Assembly (NCBI RefSeq): GCF_024763615.1
Contig: NC_077224.1
Span: 17,019,078 to 17,083,077 of the forward strand
Source of the DNA: Phlebotomus papatasi
Lineage: Eukaryota > Arthropoda > Insecta > Diptera > Psychodidae
Direction: 5' to 3'
DNA: 64,000 nt
Below, one piece after another: positions 1 through 12,079 of the stretch. How positions within the stretch are numbered: position 1 is the first letter of the stretch; each line of letters opens with the position of its first letter. A program made the position numbers and the translations under genes. The notes beneath the pieces are model-generated. The model was not told the DNA's origin. It saw nothing but the letters and a program-made list of their open reading frames with translations, and did not search any database.

Positions 1-500
1 TATAAAAAAAATTTTCACTATAAATTAACGTGAAGAAATGCCAAAAATTCACAGACATTAGAAACTTGATCTTCTGCTTGAGGGCACTGTTTTCTCCCAC
101 GAGTGGCGCTCGGAACTGTTCTCAATTTTTAATTCTCAATTATCTATATTAAATTAAACATGGATTTCACTTAATTTTCTGCTTTCTAAATCTACAAATC
201 TTTTCTTAAAACAGAAACTATATAAAATTTCAATTTTTCAATTGTGAAAATCCTCTTAATGATTCTTAACTAGAATTTTGAATTCTTTGTTGAGAATAGC
301 ATTTCTATTTTTTGCCGCATATTTATCTTTTTTAATTTATAAGTTTATTAATTTATTTGTTTTTTTATGCTCTATCTAATTTAACGCTAATCATTGGTTC
401 ATTTTTCCTCTCGGTTATCATTTTATTAGCAACCCTTTTCTCCACATGAGGGCGCTATATGCCTCCGCGAGGGGCGCTGGAAAATGTTCTCAATTTCAAA
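1..500. repeat. Pair of related GAGGGC..CT / TTCTCAA segments
   Basis: Two similar segments lie near 75-150 and 440-520. Each has GAGGGC or GAGGGCGCT, then a GGCGCT box and then GTTCTCAATTT. Related pieces occur near 26385-26410 and 53135-53175, so this is a dispersed repeat. No coding potential was seen. Confidence 0.35.
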
Positions 501-519
501 TTCTCAACCGTTTAGTCGA

Positions 520-2870
520 ATTTCAAATTTTACCTTGCTTAAACGTTTTTTTTCTCAAATCTTTTATTTTAAGAATATGATTTTATTCGACATTTCTTCA
601 TTTCCAATATTACCCCGTTCGCCCCTATTCTACACAAACAAACAAAAATCACACAAATTTTTTTTAAGAAAAAAGATACTCTGTAAACCACTCTTACTTT
701 TTCATCCTTCTCATCTCTGAATTCTTCATCTATTTGCATTTGTCCAAGCTAAAGAGACAAAGTAATCAGCTTAAAATTTTTCCTCATCTTTTAGGTACAT
801 TTATAATAACTTTTCTCCATCTCATAGTGCATTTTTTATATATATCCCTCTATACACTTTTCATCTTTCTCATTTTGATCTTTCTTTTCTTTTATTAAAT
901 TTTGCTAAACGACTGTTTGCAGAAAATGATACAACATTTCTCTTAAAATCACCAGAAAAAAACTATATTATACTTTGCTTTTTTTATTAATGAAATGAAT
1001 ACCCAAGATGATGGTTGGTATGGTGAATTGTTGTTAAGAAAATATAGAAAAAAAGATACAGTATGTAGTAATAAGGGAAAAAATTGTTAGTGAGTTCAAA
1101 GAAAATTTATAATATATAAATATTAAAATATTACAGCACCGTCGAAAAGAGTATACAAAAATCCAAGAAAAAATATTCTTGGATGAGTTAACTCTTCAGA
1201 GATTTTTTAAACCAAAGAAAAAACCACCCCTTACATCAAAACATTTGGTTTCTTCATAGAACATTATTTTTTTAGCAAAAGAAATCCAAACTGATAACAT
1301 CTTCATTCTGAATTATTCAATTTGTCTTATTTTTAATGTATTCATGTCCTTAACAGTTTGATAATTATTTCCCAACAAAATTTAGATAAATTTGTTATTC
1401 CAAGAACAAAGAAAAAGATGTACATAGCAAAAAAAAATAAAACTTGCAAAGGGTAATTTTAAAATCACATGGTAGATGAGAAAAGAAAATTGGGTTGTTC
1501 TCGATTTATTATCCCTACTTGGGAATTCATCTTGTGCCTTTTTCTCCTCCCCGTACCACCCCCAAATTTTCCCTTACATTTTATCCCTTTCCGTGAATCC
1601 CTACCTCCTTCCCCTTGGAGGAAAAAAAAAGAAAATCAAAATGTGGGATATGGTACCAAAAGACAAAGAATTAATGGAAAATTCCCGAGATTCCTTTTAC
1701 TTCTTCCTCATTTCATGCAGTGATCCTCATTTACAGAATAATATCAAAAATGACAGAGGATGAGAATTCCATGAATTTATTATATTCTATTGAGGGTGAA
1801 TCTAATTGTAATATATAGAATTTTGCGTAAACCTAATGTATAGTGAAGCTTAATGCAAAAATTTCTCTGGGAAAACTCAATTTGGAGGAAAATATTGAGG
1901 TTACAGTAGGTTAATGAAAAGCCAAAGTGCACTTCATTCATAAAAAAAAGGAAATATTATTTATAAAACTGAGACGTTGCAACACAAAATTCGATAAAAA
2001 AGGAATACAATACACTCCCTTTTAAGGTTATGTTTACTCAATTTGCCTGACAATTTCGCTAATTTCTAAAAAAAAAAAAATAATTTGACTAATTCTAGAA
2101 TATCTTGGGATTGACTTTATCCCATTTTGGGATTAATTCTATCACATTAATTTAGACAGGAGTAAAATCAATCCCAATTCTGGGCTTGATTCTACCCCAA
2201 TATAGGAGCAGTGCAATACCATATCATTCAAGACAAGGGGAACTAACGAGGAATACTTATAATGCAATAGGGCAATAGCTTCATTCCGGATGCGTCAGGG
2301 ATGTTTATCTCTTAAGAGACTAAACAACAATATTTTTACGAAAGTGTTTTTTCGTCGTTGGGATTGTTCTTATTTCATCTTAGAATAATTTGAAATATTT
2401 TGAGAGTCATTCTGTCTCATCATGTGGGATTGAGCTTTTACCTTTTGTGATTCAATGTATATCGTTTTTAAATTTATCTTAGCGCCATTTACCGAATCCC
2501 AAATAGGTGTTTAAGTGGTTTCAAAATGACATCGGACATAGTTATTTCAAGGTCGATTAGATCTATTCCGAAAGTGGAATAGAAATACTTCGGCACTAGA
2601 AATAATTCTACATTATTTAAAAATAAAAGCTTCAATCCTAATTAGTAATAATAGAAGACAATTCTACAATTTTAAAAAGATGAAAAAGACATTGTAAAAA
2701 ATCTCAGCTAAAATTATGCACTAGAATAATTTCTATTCTGTTCCAGGAATTATATCCCAGTTAAGAATAAAATCAGCTTTAAAGCAGAATAAAAGTAAGC
2801 ATGGGCATGAAATGATTCAAGGCCATATCCAAAATAATTTCACACCTATAGTTATTCTAAATGCATTATG
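520..2870. other. AT-rich DNA without recognised genes
   Basis: Long A and T runs dominate. Short open frames near 484-720 and 1469-1763 are low-complexity and resemble no family I know. From about 2090 on, scattered GGGATTGA / TCAATCCCA words foreshadow the satellite that follows. Confidence 0.4.
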
Positions 2871-2879
2871 TTTCATTTT

Positions 2880-4450
2880 TGGAATTGATTACTTTTTATT
2901 TTTGATATTAATTCAATCCCAAATTGTTTAAAAACTCAATCCAACAGATAGTCTCAATCCCACTTCGAGATTATTGCAATCCCTTTCTACAAAGAGTTCA
3001 ATCTTGTTTTAGGATTTATTCAATTTCACTTTGGGATTGATTAAATGATATTTTCCTTGTTCATTCAATTCAAAATTGTTTAATGACACAATCCCACAGA
3101 TGGAGTTAAATTTCAATTAAATGTAGTCTCAATCCCATTTCGAGATTACTGCACTCCCATTCTACAAAGAATTCAATTTTATTTCATAAGTTTATCCATC
3201 TAATTTAGCCTATTCTAATTTGGGATTGATTACGTAGTATTTTTAGTATCAAAACAATTCCAAATTGTTTGAAAACTCAATCCCACAGATAGAGATTCTC
3301 AATCCCATTTTGATATTAATGCAATTCCATTCTACACTTGAGATCAATTTTATTTAAGGAGTTTATCGATTGTATTTTAGGAGTTATCAAATTTTATTAT
3401 GGACGTTTATTGAGTCTCAAATACTTTGAATACTCAATCCCATATATAAATTAAAACTATAAACGTAGTCTCAATCCCATTTAAAAAAAAAAGTGCAATC
3501 CCATCCAAGTTTTTTTTAACTTTATTTAGGGCAAAGGTTATGCCACTTTGGGATTGATTCCATAATATTTTTGGTATCAATTCAATCCTAAAGTAATATT
3601 AAAATTGAATGTTGCTTCAGTCCCATTTCGAGATTAATGCAACCCCATTCTAGAAACAATATAATTCTGTTTAAGGACACATTCTTTTCTCTTTTGCAAA
3701 CTATTTTTTAGTATCAATTCAAACCCAAAGCTGTCTAAATACTCAATCCCATTTGACAGTCAGCCAATTAGTGTAATCCCATTCTACAAAGAATTTACTT
3801 TGGCATTGACTATAAACTATTTTTAGTATCGATTTAAAACCCAAATTGTTTAAAATCTGAATCGCATTTCAAAATTTTTGCAATCCCATCCTAGAAATAA
3901 TTTTATTTTAGGGCTTAGCCTATTCCGTTTTGAGATTGATTCAATTTTATTTTATGGTATCAATTCAATCCGAAAGGTGGCTAAAAACTCAATCCCACAG
4001 ATAGAGTAATACTAAAATTGAATGTTGCCTCAACCTTGTTTTAAGACTAATTTATTTTTACTTTGGGATTGCTTATAAATTTCTTTTGTACCAATTCAAT
4101 CCCAAATTGCCTAAAAACTCAATCCCATTTAAAAATTAGTGCAATCCCATCCTTGAAATAATTTTATTTTATTTTATAAATTAGCCAATTCCACTTTATG
4201 ATTAAATCAATATTATTTTTGGTATTCATTCAATCTCAAAGTTGTCTAAAACCTCAATCCCATTTCAAAATACGTACAATCTCATCTTAGAAATAATTTT
4301 ATTTTATTTGGGAAATGTACCAATTCAACTTTGGGATTGATTCAATACAATTTTTTGGTATTCATTCAATCCCAAATTTTACAAAAAACTCAATCCCACT
4401 GCTAGAGTAGCATTAAAATTCAATCCCAATTGGTCACATTTTCAATCCCA
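2880..4450. repeat. Degenerate tandem satellite with ATCCCA / GGGATT motifs
   Basis: The words ACTCAATCCCA, GTGCAATCCCATTCTA, TTTGGGATTGATT and GGTATCAATTCAATCCCA recur in the same order. The GCAATCCCATTCTA anchor appears near 2980, 3150, 3325, 3640, 3770, 3875, 4145 and 4275, giving spacings of about 100-175 bp or their doubles. The copies are old and variable. The complementary words within each unit would allow local hairpins. No gene is present. Confidence 0.7.
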
Positions 4451-6980
4451 AAATCTACTAAAACGGTTTTTTTTTTCTTGTTAATTGGACATGTAGGCCT
4501 AGACATGTAGGGGTCTTTGTTAGTATAGCTCAGAATATGAATGAGGTTAGATTTGGGGATGGTGCAATTTGAATGTTGGATGAGAAACAGTGAGAATAGT
4601 GTTGTCACCACAATACCAACCCCATTTCCACGTAAAGGGGTTTGCATTTATCGTTCCACACGCTCGATGATTCTCTGCCTGGGCAAATGGTGGATTGTGG
4701 GTGGTTTTCGAAGTGAAATTATTGACGGGTCAGAGCTCCTGCTTCTATAATAATCACATTTCCACACCTATTTGTCCTCCCCGGTATTGAAGGTTCTTCC
4801 TCTCCCCCCCAAACCCCTATCACTCTTTCTTCTCCTCTTGTCTCATTCTCTTTGGAAAGTCTTTGGTTGTTACCTTTAGACTTTGTGCATAAAATGTGGT
4901 ATGTGCTTGGGTGAATTGATGCCGATGGCTAAAGGCACTGAGACAGTGAGTTATTCAAGTGGATTTAATAGAGATTAGCAAGAAAGATCATTTGTGCCTT
5001 TGGTGCAACCATTCTTATTCTCTTCATTGCGACGCCCCTGGTTTTATCTATATATATATTTATATATATATATATATGTGGTAGAGTAATTAAAAGGGAA
5101 TATTCTTGTTCTCTCATTGAATTGCAATGGTAATATAGTTCACATCAATAATTGCTACATGTATTCAGTGTTATTTCTATTCAATTGATTTCAATAATGT
5201 TGCAGTGTATAGTACTGAGGGTGATGCAGTACTACTATGGGAGGGAAAAAAATAGATTCGTGTGTAAAAGCACTCTTCAATTGAAAGCTAATTAGTGGAA
5301 CACGGAATATTACATTGATTGGTTTTCTCTTTTACTATACAAAAGCCCCCCATCAACATATAAATTTGATGTTTTATTGTACATTGAAAAATTCTCCGAT
5401 ACATTGACATTTAATAATATTAAGTTTTCAATGAAAAATTGTCGAAAAAAAAGTCAATTTGATTGCCGAATAAACATCAGTGATAGTTATTTATGATTAA
5501 AATAAATTTATTAATAGATAAAAGATAGGAATGCTTGGACTGAACAAGCTTAAATTAAAAAACAAAACATTAAATTATCAAATTATTAGATAACAAAATA
5601 TGTAATATCAAACTAATTGTACAGTAATCACTATAAATAATTAAAGATAAAAATCTTCAATTAATTTTGCCATACTGTTGTAAAACTACCTATTAATATA
5701 TCAAATAATGCAAAAAAAATTCTAAAACGAACAAAACTCAACTTCATTACAATGTCTTTTTTTTGCAAATAAAACCATCTCGGCCGAAGTATATAGTTAA
5801 TGGGAAATTTTTTTGCGGATTAAACAATGATTAAAAAATAGAGATCTTGAACTATCCATTAGAACCTGTCACACAAGTATCCACAGTTCGAATCCATGTA
5901 CAAAGTGTTATACGATTGTTATAAAGTGTTATACAACTGTTATAAAGTAAGAAAAATCCAATTCATAGGGGCACAAGTTGCGTTTTACCATTTCCGCGTA
6001 AGAACGCAACGTTACAACGAAAAGTCCCCATGTTCTTCCCCATTTCCAGGAATTTCCTTCCACAACATACTTTTGAAAATTTCCCGCAAAATACCAATAT
6101 ATGACTGATCTTTTGCAAAATGTTTTTTTTTGCAAGAAAATCCACAATCAATAAATCCAATTCCCACTCAGATGGAAACATTTTTTCGGAATACATTAAG
6201 AAATATTCTCGAGTGAATTGAATAGAAGATAGAGACGTTTTTTTTTTGGGAAAGAGGAAAAATAAGAATCAACAATAGAGCCTCTCTTGATTTTCATCTT
6301 TCGCCATAAGGAAAAGAGAAAAAAGAATAAGTATACCACGTTGGAAGTAAAGAAGTGTTCAGGGGGAGGTGAAGTGAGATGGATTGTATATGAGACCACA
6401 AAAGTGGAGAAAAATTATAAAATATACAGAAAAACGAACGCAATTTCTTATAAATTCCTCGCTTTACTGAATTGTAATTTTATTTTTATCAAGATCTTCT
6501 CTTGTTGTGTTTTGTTGATGTGTTTTGCCGTGAATATTCCCTCTCTTACTCTTTAAGTCTCTTGTATTTTATGTAGTCTTTTTCATATCCAACTTGAGCC
6601 ATATTGGTTCTTTCTTTCTTTTTGGAAAGGAAAAAAAATGTAAGAAAGACAGTTTTTTTGGTTCTTTTTCTTATAAATATTCCTCCCTCACTTCATTTAC
6701 AAAATTTACATGTTTAAATTTTACATTGGTGTTTAGTATGAGAAAGAATTGTAAAAATACTGTTTGTTAGAAAGAAAATTATATGAAGAAGCTCAAAACG
6801 AGAATACTATTGAACAATAGTCTATTGTCACTTGCAGCTGCAATTGTTGTAACCCAAAACTGTATTTTAATATCTATTTTTTTGAATGACTTTGAAACCA
6901 TTAAAAAAAACAGTAAGTTTTTTTTAAATTATTTTACACTTGAAAAAATTAGTTTGAATTCTCCAAACAAGTTTGATGCA
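4451..6980. other. AT-rich interval with a TA microsatellite; no gene recognised
   Basis: A TA-rich microsatellite lies at about 5047-5078. Open frames of 60-90 codons here overlap on both strands, have skewed low-complexity composition and show no recognisable domain, so they are treated as chance. Confidence 0.4.
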
Positions 6981-6984
6981 AAAA

Positions 6985-7175
6985 ATATTTAGGCCACGCC
7001 TTACGAAGAAACAACTAAATTAAATTTCAAACAGTAAAATGGGAGAGACCTAAAGAATCCATCTAGTATTAAATATGCCATGCAGTGAACAAATTATTGA
7101 AAATTTTAAGAAATACTACTAGGTAGAGGTAAACTTAGAAGTCGTAGGTAAGCCACGCCCCCTAGGAAGCCATGC
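6985..7175 (-). repeat. Possible outlying copies of the GGCGTGGCCTAAA satellite
   Basis: GGCCACGCCTT (near 6992) and GCCACGCCCCCT (near 7152) are spaced about 160 bp apart. They are the reverse complement of the GCGTGGCCT anchor of the array at 50.3-52.0 kb. The rest of the unit matches weakly. Confidence 0.3.
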
Positions 7176-7209
7176 TCATTTATTTAGATTAAAAAAAGGC
7201 ACAAATGTA

Positions 7210-8031
7210 GAGTGAAAAGGACACCTATTGACACTTTAAGAACTCGTGTCAGGACTTACTGACATCCTATTCTGTACCACTTGGAATACGAAATTCGAAC
7301 ACTTATCCTAATCGAAAACCTTAGATTATTGAAAAAACGTTACACTAGGGGAGACTGGGGCAAAATTTGTCAAAACGAAAATTTCAATATTCACTATTTT
7401 CTAAAATAAAAGAGACTGAGGCTTGAAATTTTTATTATATATAGCCTTCATGAACCTTCTTAAACTTACAAAATTTCACGGGATTCAATTAAGGATTATG
7501 TAAAATAAAAAAATAATGAAATTTTGAGCCCTATTTTTGGAATATTTGGCTTACAGAAAATATCAATACTGATTAGTCCAATTTAAGCACAATTCTCCTT
7601 AATATAGAGAAAAATTAACTTCGACAAAGGTGTAGAGGAATAAATTTCCTATAAAAATATGTCTAATTGATATTTTTAACGTTTGCGAGAATAAAACGTC
7701 ACAAATTATCTGAGGACTGACAAAATTTTCCCCAGAAATTTTGAGAATCTCCACAAAATCGACTTTTAGAAAATGATTCGAAAATCACATTTCTTTCGAG
7801 ATAGAGGAAAATAGTCTTCTGCAATGTTGTAGAGCAGTAAATTTCCTATAAGAATATGCTCATTATAAAACGTTTAAGTTTTCTCAGAGCTCATGAAAGA
7901 ATTAAATATGCGTTTTGCCCCAGTCTCCCCTACTCAGATTTTATTGGATGCATTAAATGATTAAATAAATTTCAACATTTTGACAAAAGTGTCAATAGGT
8001 GTTCCCTGTCGAAGAGGTGTTCCTTCAACCC
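7210..8031. mobile_element. TA-flanked MITE (GGGTNGAAGGAAC ends) interrupted by a second MITE
   Basis: The ends are GAGTGAAAAGGACACCTATTG and the inverse CAATAGGTGTTCC...TTCAACCC, flanked by TA. A second copy of the same family is uninterrupted at 21685-21913 (229 bp). Removing the insert at 7348-7930 and its duplicated TA leaves about 237 bp, matching that copy. No coding capacity. Confidence 0.75.
7348..7930. mobile_element. MITE with GGGGAGACTGGGGCAAAA ends, nested
   Basis: An 18-bp perfect terminal inverted repeat, GGGGAGACTGGGGCAAAA, is flanked by TA on both sides (7346-7347 and 7931-7932). This is the target-site pattern of Tc1/mariner-type elements. The 583-bp interior has no coding frame. 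The element sits inside the MITE at 7210-8031, so it is the younger of the two. Confidence 0.8.
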
Positions 8032-8205
8032 TAAAATGTAATTTTTTGATAACTATTTTCGTAAGTTTGACCAAATTATAATGAGGACCGTGGTTGTTTT
8101 TTAACAGTCTCCTTCCATTTCTTCATTATAAGTTTTAAACCCAATAAACGTAAACTATAGTTGGCCGTAAATAAGGGGCATAACCTAAAATTACCCACCT
8201 GATGG

Positions 8206-8350
8206 AGTAGGGGGTAGTGGAGCACCTTTGAATGAGGGGCAGATTTAATATTAGAATTTTTCATCAATTTTAAAATAAAATTGAGCCTTATCATGATACA
8301 ATTTAGCTGCACAGATTGAGAAGCTAAATTACATCATGATAGGGGTCAGT
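8206..8350. mobile_element. Fragment related to the outer MITE at 16.4-18.1 kb
   Basis: GTAGGGGGTAGTGG, AGGGGCAGATTTAA, TTTTAAAATAAA and AATTTAGCTGCACAGAT resemble, in parts and on either strand, the segments flanking the nested element at 16564-18006. Boundaries are uncertain. Confidence 0.4.
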
Positions 8351-8932
8351 TCCACGTAAACATAGTAGAAAAATCCCAATCTCAAAGTTGCCCAGCATTA
8401 AAAGAAGCCCTACATCTCCATACTAAGCAGAAGTACAGTCTTGAAAATATGGGAAGTTCATGGAATATGGTAAACTTAAAAATTTTCCTTTATAATGAAC
8501 TAATAGAATGGACAAAGTAATGCCAAGATAATCTATAATTTTGTAATTAGGCACATTTTCTTTCTTTAACGTAATGGGGGCTGGTGCGGCTACATTAAAA
8601 ACAATATTTTTGCATATTTCTAAATGCAGCTTGACCAAGTCATAAATTAATTTAGATCAACAATTGTTTTGCCTATCTAAATTATTATTACATTAAAGTC
8701 CGTTCTCCTTTAAAAATATGCGAAAAAATAGCATTTTCAATGTAGCCCCACCTCCTCCTATACTCTTTTTCATTGGGAGTTTTAATTGCTGAATAAAAAA
8801 TATATCACAATGACATTAAAAATTTTTTATTCTAAATTGCTTATCTAAATTGAATACTTCGAACAAGATCAAAATTAGTCAAAAAATTCCAAGGTCAAAA
8901 TCTACTTTTCTAATGAGATGTAGGGGAAAGTA

Positions 8933-9137
8933 CTCTCCCTTCGAACGTTCATACCTTCGAATAATATGAGTTTTCTTTTATTTTTCCTAAAAGACTTAAA
9001 CATTTCAATTAAATATTAGTTAGCTTATAATCAATTATTGATAATTATGTGACAATCATGTAGAAATCTTTTAAGAAAAGTAAAGGAAATTCACATTATT
9101 CGCAGGTATGAACTTTCGAAGGGAGAGTACTTTTCCC
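8933..9137. mobile_element. TA-flanked MITE, 205 bp
   Basis: The ends are GGGGAAAGTACTCTCCCTTC and its near-perfect inverse, with TA at 8931-8932 and 9138-9139. The inverted similarity runs about 45 bp inward (CGAACGTTCATACCTTCGAATAAT against ATTATTCGCAGGTATGAACTTTCG). Non-coding. Confidence 0.8.
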
Positions 9138-9349
9138 TATTTGTGGAACTTAAGTGTCTTAGCTAAGAATTACGGTTTTATGAATATCCGCACCAAACGA
9201 AATATCACTTATAAAAATTTCCTTTTCCGAATTCCAGTAATTTCATGGTAATTCTATGTAAAACTGTTCAAAACCTAAGAAATCATTTAAAAAAAAACTT
9301 TCAAAATATAAAAAAAAATAATTGACGAATCTTGAAATTTTCGAGGTTT

Positions 9350-9510
9350 GTGTCTCAGATTTTAAGGGTCTTGACAGACCCGATGATAAGTCGAGAGACG
9401 GGTTAGTGTAATTATATTGGAAATAATGGTTAAACCACTTTTCCTTCATTTTCTACTAAGCCGTGTCTCGGCTTAAGTCGTAAGTCTGTCAAGGACCTAA
9501 GTCCCAAAAC
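9350..9510. mobile_element. Palindromic MITE, AAGCCGAGAGACGGCTTAG family, copy 1
   Basis: The segment runs from GGGTCTTGACAGAC to GTCTGTCAAGGACC. It contains GAGAGACGGGTTAG on one side and CTAAGCCGTGTCTCGGCTTA on the other. Other copies are near 25885-26110, 26120-26235 and 35237-35370. Confidence 0.65.
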
Positions 9511-9608
9511 GTCTCACATCTTAATCTTGATTTTTTGCTTTAAGAATACTAAGATTTTGAAATTATCTTTGCTTTGATATTTATCTTAGTCATAGAATAC
9601 TGCCAGTA

Positions 9609-9948
9609 GGGTAAAATGGGGTAATTTGGAATCATGTCTAATTTGGAACAGTGAGATTTCCTAACAATTTCACATGGCAAAAGGAAAAAAAGCAACGAAG
9701 AAGTACTCTCGAATGTAAAGTCTTGAACTTATTCGTGGTCTAGTTTTTCTCTTTGACCATCTTTGACCATCTTCTTGACTCATTCCTCAAGTTCAACATC
9801 ACAATCATAATGTTTAGGGCTAACTTTTGTATAGAGGAATTACTGTCCTATTTATTCTTTAAAAAAAATTATTTGAATTGAATCTGAAACAGCGAGAAAA
9901 TCTCAAAATTCCAAAATGTACTTGATTTCAAATTACCCCATCTTACCT
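9609..9948. mobile_element. TA-flanked MITE with GGGTAAAATGGGGTAATTTG ends, 340 bp
   Basis: The left end GGGTAAAATGGGGTAATTTG is inverted at the right end (CAAATTACCCCATCTTACCT) with 2 mismatches in 20. TA flanks both sides (9607-9608, 9949-9950). The interior is non-coding and contains a short direct repeat, CTTTGACCATCTTTGACCAT. Confidence 0.8.
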
Positions 9949-9959
9949 TACTACCTCTT

Positions 9960-12070
9960 GTACATGTTTAATAAGGTCCAATATTATTTTTTATAATTTC
10001 TATAGCGAAAATTTAAAATATTCTGCAGGGAAATTGAGATGTTTTTACTAATGTGACGTTTCATTAAGTCTGGAAATCCTTGAAATTTTGGTTTGAACCT
10101 AAGACATTTAAGTTCCACAAATACATCACGTCAGAATATGAAATTTTCATCTTGGAAATATTTGATAGCTTCGAATTTTGATTTTGATCTCGAAACTAAA
10201 GACTATATTGAAAAAAAAAAAATCAAGAACATTTAAAAAGAGAAAATAGAGAAAATGTGGATACGACAACAGTCGACGCAGACGACAGAATGATTGCAGA
10301 AACAGCAGTTGCAACAATATTGCTATTACAAACGACAATTTGTATCCCAAAATATCACATCACAGGCACAAATTTCAATAGAGAAATTACCTAACAGTAA
10401 AGCTTTCGGAATGTAATTATAGCTATTGTTTATTAAAGCTGATAACTTCTTAAATCTCAACCACAGTTTTACGATAAAAAGAAGAATAAGTGACCCTCAT
10501 CCTCTTCTTCTTCTTCTTTTTTTTCTCCAACTTCTGCAATAATATTGAAAATATTGTTTGGAAGGTTTTTCCAATCCAATGTTAAATTGCATGTAAGATG
10601 TAACGTATAGTTTATTAAAATACACAAAATGTGTAAGTCAGAGATGAAGAAAATTGTTCAAGCTCCATAGGTAATCAAAGCATATATATCTTTTATATAG
10701 TTTAAAAGTCTTGTCTTCTCTTCTTTCCTCTTTTCCCTCTCTTCTTATACCAATTTCTCACTGTTTGTAGCACATATAGTAATATTATACGTTGAAGACC
10801 CCAAGAGTTCTATGAAGAGAAAAAGAGTCTCTTCTTCCTCGTCGCACGTTGACTTGATTCTTGTTGTTCTTTGTGTCTTGATGATGTGGCTGTCGTAGGT
10901 TTTAACTTCTTTTCATGTTTTCCCCCCGCACTTCAACTCTTTTTTTTTACTTCTTCTTATACTTATTCTTCCTGAGACACTCTGCTGTATATGCCGTTAA
11001 TCTATATCAACATATGAATTTATATACACAACATCTTGGATGAAAATGGGCACAGAATCACCCAGAGAATATTTTTCACCATATTTATGTATTGAGAAGA
11101 ACAAGAATTAAAAAAAGACCGCCGCAAGATGAGGAAGGAGGACAGTTGAGAATCTCATATCAAACCATCTCTTCCCCAATATAGTATTCCAAACAGTCCC
11201 AATCTAACGCACAATCTACAAAAAAAAACAATAGTAGCGAAAGAAAATTCGCAGAGTGCTCGATTTCGTGAGATATAGATTTATTTCCGGTATGAATCAA
11301 TTTTAACCGATATTAATTATCTCGTGAATCGAAGACCTTTACAATGAATCCAAATTTAACCAAATCGGTTATTAAATGAACCGTCTATTGAGTCATTTAA
11401 CATTAAATCTTTAAAAATTCAATATACCGAATTTTCTAGTTAGCGGTACTTAAGGATAAAGTATGAAATATTCTGTACCGAGTAGAACGAGGTGCAGAAA
11501 GCGAGAAGAACGCCTCTGGGAAACCTTCACTTGTAGAGGACCATCGAAATACACAGCACGATAACTCTTATCGTTTGGTCTCTACGCAAGTAGCTCCCAA
11601 ACGAACAAACAGAAAAATATGACAAATAATCACAATCTCAATATCCATAACTAAAAATCGATGAATTATACATCATTATTCCCCCACTAAATTCGAGCAA
11701 TAAAAAAACATACTACGCTGTTTTTCTCTCTCATTTTATATTTTCTTTTAGACCATCCATAAGGCAATTACAGCTCCGAGAGCAAAAAAAAGGAAAAAAA
11801 AGAAAAGACTTGTGCATATAAACAACTCATCAACCTTGTAATTAAAATTATACAACACAAAATATACACAAAGTATAGTGCAGGGAAAAAAATCGGCGAA
11901 AAGTGTCTCATTAACATCAATTGCTCGCTTTTGACTCGAATATCATTATAGAAAAAAAAAACACACAACCATCCCATGACATTCAAACAAATAATTAGTG
12001 TATCATTTTAGTTCAAATCCCTCTCTATGTCTTTCTTTTTGCAAAAAGCAAATTTAACAATAAAAAAAAA
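9960..12070. other. AT-rich interval; no gene recognised
   Basis: Polypyrimidine and CTT-repeat tracts lie near 10490-10530 and 10700-10745. From about 11240 to 11600 the sequence is less AT-biased (words such as CGGTACTTAAGG and CGATAACTCTTATCG) and may be an old unclassified transposon. I could not define its ends. Confidence 0.35.
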
Positions 12071-12079
12071 TGCATGGTA

